From the NCBI GenBank assembly GCA_030524225.1, contig JAUNGV010000008.1, positions 1 to 64,000 of the forward strand: DNA of 64,000 nucleotides. Reading direction: 5' to 3'. The position numbers and the translations under genes were made by a program. The stretch comes from Eubacteriales bacterium. GTDB taxonomy: Bacteria; Bacillota; Clostridia; Lachnospirales; Lachnospiraceae. Numbering within the stretch: position 1 is the first letter of the stretch; each line of letters starts with the position of its first letter. Positions 61,032-64,000 of the stretch are shown here, in pieces. The notes below the pieces were generated by a model. That model had not been told where the DNA came from. It saw nothing but the letters and a program-made list of their open reading frames with translations, and did not search any database.

Positions 61032-62264
61032 ATGCGGACAGAAGGAGACAGGAAGTTGCGGAGAGATCTGACAAATGGAAGCGGGACGGAAAGAGGCAGG
61101 GGAGACGGCGCGGAACTGCGGGCCGACGGGCCGGTACAGGGGAGCGTGGCGGAGCAGGGGAGTGCGGCAGGCCGGGCCGATGGGCCGGTGCAAGGGAGGG
61201 CATCGAACACACCCCGGTTTCGCAGGTGTGTGATCGCCTTCGGGGCAACGGCGGCTTTTCTGTTGGCGGCGACGGCGGCGCTGACCGCATATGTCGATCC
61301 TTTTTTTCATTATCATGAGCCGCTGGAGAATTTTCCGTATGTGGTGGATAACCAGCTGTCCCAGAATCCGGGGATGGCGGAGCATATGGAGTACGACAGC
61401 GTGATTCTGGGATCCTCGATGACGGTTAATTTCAACACAAACTGGTTCGCGGAACTGATGGGACTGCAGACGATCAAGCTCAGCTACAGCGGCGCGTTTC
61501 CGAAGGATATCGACAACATCGCGAAGATTGTTTTTGACGGAAGTCATGAGGTCAGAAGGGCCTTTCTCGCGGTGGACGTGCCGACGTATACAGGGGGCGT
61601 GGACGAGACGAAATACCCTCTTCCCACCTATCTCTACGATGACAATCCGTTTAACGACGTGCAGTATCTGCTCAATAAGGATGTGTTTCTGGAATATGTG
61701 CTGCGCCCGGTCGTCAACCGGGATCCCACAGATCTGGCGACGGTCTACGCGAGCTGGTGGACGCCGGAATACTACAGCGAGGAATGGGTGATGCGCAACT
61801 ATACGCCGTCAGAGTATGTGGAGCAGGAGACGGAGGCGGACGCCTATCTGGAGCCGACGAGGAAAAATCTCGAGACCAACATCCTCCCGTATATCGAGGA
61901 AAATCCCGGGACGACGTTTACGCTGTTCTTCCCGCCCTACAGCGTGCTGTTCTGGTACGATGTGCAGCAGGAAAATCATCTGGAAGCGACGCTGGCGGAA
62001 TACCGTTACCTGATGGAACAGCTGCTGGACTATGATAACGTGGAGGTGTTCTTCTTCCCGGATGATGAGGAGATTGTGAGCGATCTGAACAATTACGCGG
62101 ATTACAGTCACTACAGTCCTGAAATCAGCCGTTATCTGGCGGAGTGTTTCGCGGACGGGACAGGGAAGATTACGGAGACAGAGGAGATCGGGGAGCACAT
62201 CGACCGGCTGCGGACGATCGCGCTCACCTATGATTACGAAGGGCTGATGGAGAAGTGGAGGTAG
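61032..62264 (+). CDS. Membrane-anchored SGNH-like protein, partner of MBOAT 4
   Basis: A 410-residue protein. The first 60 residues are Gly/Arg/Gln-rich and contain a duplicated RADGPVQG segment (18-residue period). One span follows at about 68-88. The extracytoplasmic domain has SVILGSSMTVNFNTNW (Gly-Ser-Ser block I), ending with DYSHYSPEISRYL near residue 358, which supplies an Asp-x-x-His-like pair. It lies directly after the MBOAT and resembles AlgJ-type partners. Block III is not clear, so catalysis is uncertain. AGAGGAGAC precedes the ATG. Confidence 0.7.
   Translation: MRTEGDRKLRRDLTNGSGTERGRGDGAELRADGPVQGSVAEQGSAAGRADGPVQGRASNTPRFRRCVIAFGATAAFLLAATAALTAYVDPFFHYHEPLENFPYVVDNQLSQNPGMAEHMEYDSVILGSSMTVNFNTNWFAELMGLQTIKLSYSGAFPKDIDNIAKIVFDGSHEVRRAFLAVDVPTYTGGVDETKYPLPTYLYDDNPFNDVQYLLNKDVFLEYVLRPVVNRDPTDLATVYASWWTPEYYSEEWVMRNYTPSEYVEQETEADAYLEPTRKNLETNILPYIEENPGTTFTLFFPPYSVLFWYDVQQENHLEATLAEYRYLMEQLLDYDNVEVFFFPDDEEIVSDLNNYADYSHYSPEISRYLAECFADGTGKITETEEIGEHIDRLRTIALTYDYEGLMEKWR
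61122..61198 (+). repeat. 54-bp in-frame duplication at the gene start
   Basis: GCCGACGGGCCGGTACAGGGGAG at 61122 recurs at 61176 with few changes; the period is 18 codons. Confidence 0.8.
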
Positions 62265-62294
62265 GGAGAAGAGCCCGCATGAATTTAAAATAAA

Positions 62295-62331
62295 AAAGGA
62301 CGAGGGGGAAAGTTATTCCCCTTCGCCCTCC
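62295..62331 (-). terminator. Terminator of the SGNH-like gene
   Basis: On the minus strand, GGCGAAGGGGAA pairs with TTCCCCCTCGTCC and is followed by TTTTTTATTTTAAA. The hairpin overlaps the last codons and the stop. Confidence 0.75.
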
Positions 62332-63422
62332 GCAGAGGCAGAGTCTCCGGACTCTGCCTCTGTCGCCTGATCGGCGGCGCTGACGTTGTATTCGGAGTGA
62401 TCGTTGTCGATGATCTTGTTGACGAAGTGCTCGGCGATCTGTTTGCGGCCGGCTTCGTTCAGATGAACATAGTCGGTCATATAGGTCTTGTAGTTGTTCT
62501 CGTTGATCGAGCCGTAGTAATTGTCGATGAACGAGACGCCTGCGGCGGTGCAGATGTCGATTGCCCGAACCCAGTACGTCGGAATCGCGCCGTTGCCGAG
62601 ATCCACGGTATCGCCGTTCTGGTAATTGCCGTCCGCGTCGACGCTGTGCGCAAAGGTCGGGGAGAGGAATACGATCCGGATGTGCGGATAGGCTTCCTGA
62701 ATCAGCTCGAGAGAGCGTTTTAACGCGCCGGTGTACGTCATGATGTCGTTCTCGTCGTTGAGATTGTCAACGGGAGAGAGCGTTGTGTAGTCGATGGCGT
62801 CATACATAATGGCGATGATATCGATATCGTCAAAATCTACATTCTGCAGGATATTCACCGAGGAGGAGTAGACTGAGTCTTCCTTGAACGAGGCGACGTT
62901 GGACATGGCCTCGAAATCGCCGGTGTTGATGCTGTTGCAGACGTAGTAGAGATTGAACACGTCGTCCATTCCCTGCTCGGTGCTAGGATCGTAAATGGCG
63001 TTGTAGCTGGCGACGCGGGAATTCGGGAACGGTGCGGCGATCACATCCGCGCCGCTCAGGGAGGCGATCTGTCCGGCCAGTCCCGTCTCGGTCAGATCGT
63101 CGGAGAAGGGATTGTTCCCCAGACACAGAATCGTCGTCTTGCCGTCATCCTCGCGGCCTTCCAGATTAGAGGGGGCCAGGGGGATGATCACGTCCTGCAC
63201 CTCCACGTCGAAGTTGGTGTTGACCTCCTCGGGATCGTAATCGGAGCGTGTGCCGATATTCCATCGGATCAGGCGGTATGCGATCACGGAAACCAGCGCC
63301 AGAATAATGGCGAGCAGGATGATGTTCAGATTGATTCGAAAACGCCTCTTCGTGGTTTTGCCCTCCGGGTTTTCTTCATCGATATCGTCAAAGTAGAAAT
63401 CGTCTTCCGGTTCTCTTTTCAT
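62313..63422 (-). CDS. Membrane-anchored SGNH-like protein with altered block I
   Basis: A 369-residue protein. It has an acidic cytosolic start (MKREPEDDFYFDDIDEEN), then one span at about 32-52. The SGNH-type domain shows TILCLGNNPFSDD where GDS is expected, so the nucleophile Ser is not in its usual place. IAIMYDAIDY lies in the middle, and TDYVHLNEAGRKQIAEHF carries the Asp-x-x-His at the end. The C-terminus is Ala/Glu/Ser-rich. Loss of the GDS serine suggests a binding or structural partner. AAAGGAG lies 12 nt before the ATG. Confidence 0.72.
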   Translation of the reverse strand: MKREPEDDFYFDDIDEENPEGKTTKRRFRINLNIILLAIILALVSVIAYRLIRWNIGTRSDYDPEEVNTNFDVEVQDVIIPLAPSNLEGREDDGKTTILCLGNNPFSDDLTETGLAGQIASLSGADVIAAPFPNSRVASYNAIYDPSTEQGMDDVFNLYYVCNSINTGDFEAMSNVASFKEDSVYSSSVNILQNVDFDDIDIIAIMYDAIDYTTLSPVDNLNDENDIMTYTGALKRSLELIQEAYPHIRIVFLSPTFAHSVDADGNYQNGDTVDLGNGAIPTYWVRAIDICTAAGVSFIDNYYGSINENNYKTYMTDYVHLNEAGRKQIAEHFVNKIIDNDHSEYNVSAADQATEAESGDSASAEGEGE

Positions 63423-63692
63423 GTTGCGGTTTTACTCCTTTATGTTATGATGTTTGGGTCAAAAGGAATTGGCCCCAATGATACAAACGAATGTTCAAAC
63501 GGCGCGGCTGCCGCAGGGACAGCGGCCTCTGACTGTAACGATCATACTATACTTGGCGGGAAAAATCCATGGAGTTCACAATTTCTTAATCATGTCGCGT
63601 AGCAGTTCAGCCAACCGGGAGCAGGAGGGGAAAATCGTACCTGCACGAATGATGCGGGCTGAACTGTTATCATACCGGGCGGGGAGGTGCCA
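63423..63692. other. Divergent gap with an inverted-repeat element
   Basis: It contains CATACTATACTT (a possible -10 near 63545) and the inverted-repeat element at 63599-63670. No gene was recognised. Confidence 0.5.
63599..63670 (+). repeat. Structured TIR element upstream of the last gene
   Basis: Arms GTAGCAGTTCAGCC (63599-63612) and GGCTGAACTGTTAT (63657-63670) pair at 12 of 14 positions. An inner GCAGG/CCTGC stem lies between them. The right arm ends 22 nt before the start codon, as in the ACP leader. Confidence 0.65.
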
Positions 63693-64000
63693 ATGAAAAA
63701 GAAAATCACAGGAAAAGATCTTCTGATTCTGCAGGGTGTCGTGATGGTATTCAGCATCACGAGCGTGGTTGCGAATTTTGCCTCGAAGCAGGAACTGCTG
63801 AGCGCGGGGTTCTTTCTTTTTTACGGTCTGGAGGTACTGGTGCTCGCCGTCTACGCGCTGCTCTGGCAGCAGGTCATCAAGAAATTCGACATCTCCATCG
63901 CGTATGCGAACAAGGCGATGGTGCTGCTCTGGGGGATGCTGTGGAGCGTGCTGATCTTTCGAAACGGGGTTGCACCCAAGGAAATTGCCGGCGTTCTTTT
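63693..64000 (+). CDS. SMR/EamA-like small membrane transporter (partial)
   Basis: The window ends inside this gene, with 102 codons visible. The start MKKKITGKDLLIL is followed by hydrophobic segments VVMVFSITSVVANFAS, FFLFYGLEVLVLAVYALL and a third near residues 82-102. VTRxxP-like motifs are absent, but MVLLWGMLWSVLIF fits small multidrug-resistance or ArnE/F-type flippase folds. Such proteins move undecaprenyl-linked sugars, which would suit the locus. GGGGAGGTG precedes the ATG. The end is missing. Confidence 0.6.
   Translation, partial: MKKKITGKDLLILQGVVMVFSITSVVANFASKQELLSAGFFLFYGLEVLVLAVYALLWQQVIKKFDISIAYANKAMVLLWGMLWSVLIFRNGVAPKEIAGVL

Noticed and set aside
59367..61547. A 726-codon open frame on the minus strand
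   Set aside because: It is antisense to the MBOAT at 59136 and the SGNH-like gene, both with clear family motifs. Its translation is rich in Arg, His and Pro with no domain, typical of antisense frames in GC-rich DNA.
1..64000. Prophage, integrase or insertion-sequence genes
   Set aside because: No transposase, integrase, capsid or terminase motif was found in any strand; the dispersed repeats have no coding capacity.

Overview
The window reads as a GC-rich member of the Lachnospiraceae (Clostridia). The clues are an oxygen-sensitive pyruvate formate-lyase with its activase, a cytosolic GH31 alpha-glucosidase close to the Ro-alphaG1 type of Blautia obeum, Gram-positive style lipoprotein signals, strong AGGAGG ribosome sites and the general gene repertoire. 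This is an inference from recalled protein families, not from a database search.

Layout. 1-6.5 kb is housekeeping: a glycerophosphodiester phosphodiesterase, tRNA-Ser(CGA), an XRE regulator, a nitroreductase, a GH31 alpha-glucosidase and a PatB-type C-S lyase. 6.7-25.7 kb is one tightly packed plus-strand unit ending at a strong terminator. It encodes CDP-deoxysugar synthesis (4,6-dehydratase, 3-dehydrase, ThDP enzyme, SDR reductase), four GT2/flippase/pyruvyl-transferase-like proteins, large membrane GT-C-like proteins, an FAD enzyme and a sugar aminotransferase. Its last gene is interrupted by a single amber codon. 25.8-46.6 kb holds three MBOAT acyltransferases, several SGNH/DHHW partner proteins, an FkbH-type glyceryl loader, a stand-alone acyl carrier protein, a VOC protein, another GT2, three large membrane proteins and a radical-SAM/SPASM protein. 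46.7-51.8 kb carries an FAD/NAD(P) oxidoreductase and pflB-pflA. 52.2-56.9 kb is a YbaN-YgbA-ABC-ABC operon. 56.9-64 kb returns to surface glycans: two membrane proteins, a fourth MBOAT, two SGNH-like membrane proteins and a small multidrug-resistance-like transporter cut by the window end.

How it fits together. Most of the window is best explained as a very large surface-polysaccharide locus. One arm would make an unusual CDP-linked, probably branched, 3,6-dideoxysugar. Another would assemble and export the glycan. A third, the FkbH + ACP + MBOAT + SGNH set, would decorate it with acyl groups, plausibly glyceryl, drawn from an ACP thioester. The ACP sits behind its own promoter and a structured ~130-nt leader element that recurs elsewhere in the window.

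A second feature is the abundance of degenerate short tandem repeats (12, 33, 34, 38 and 45 bp periods). They sit between genes and, in frame, inside loops of otherwise conserved enzymes. Two families of dispersed palindromic elements are also visible. No CRISPR array, prophage, IS transposase or rRNA gene was seen.
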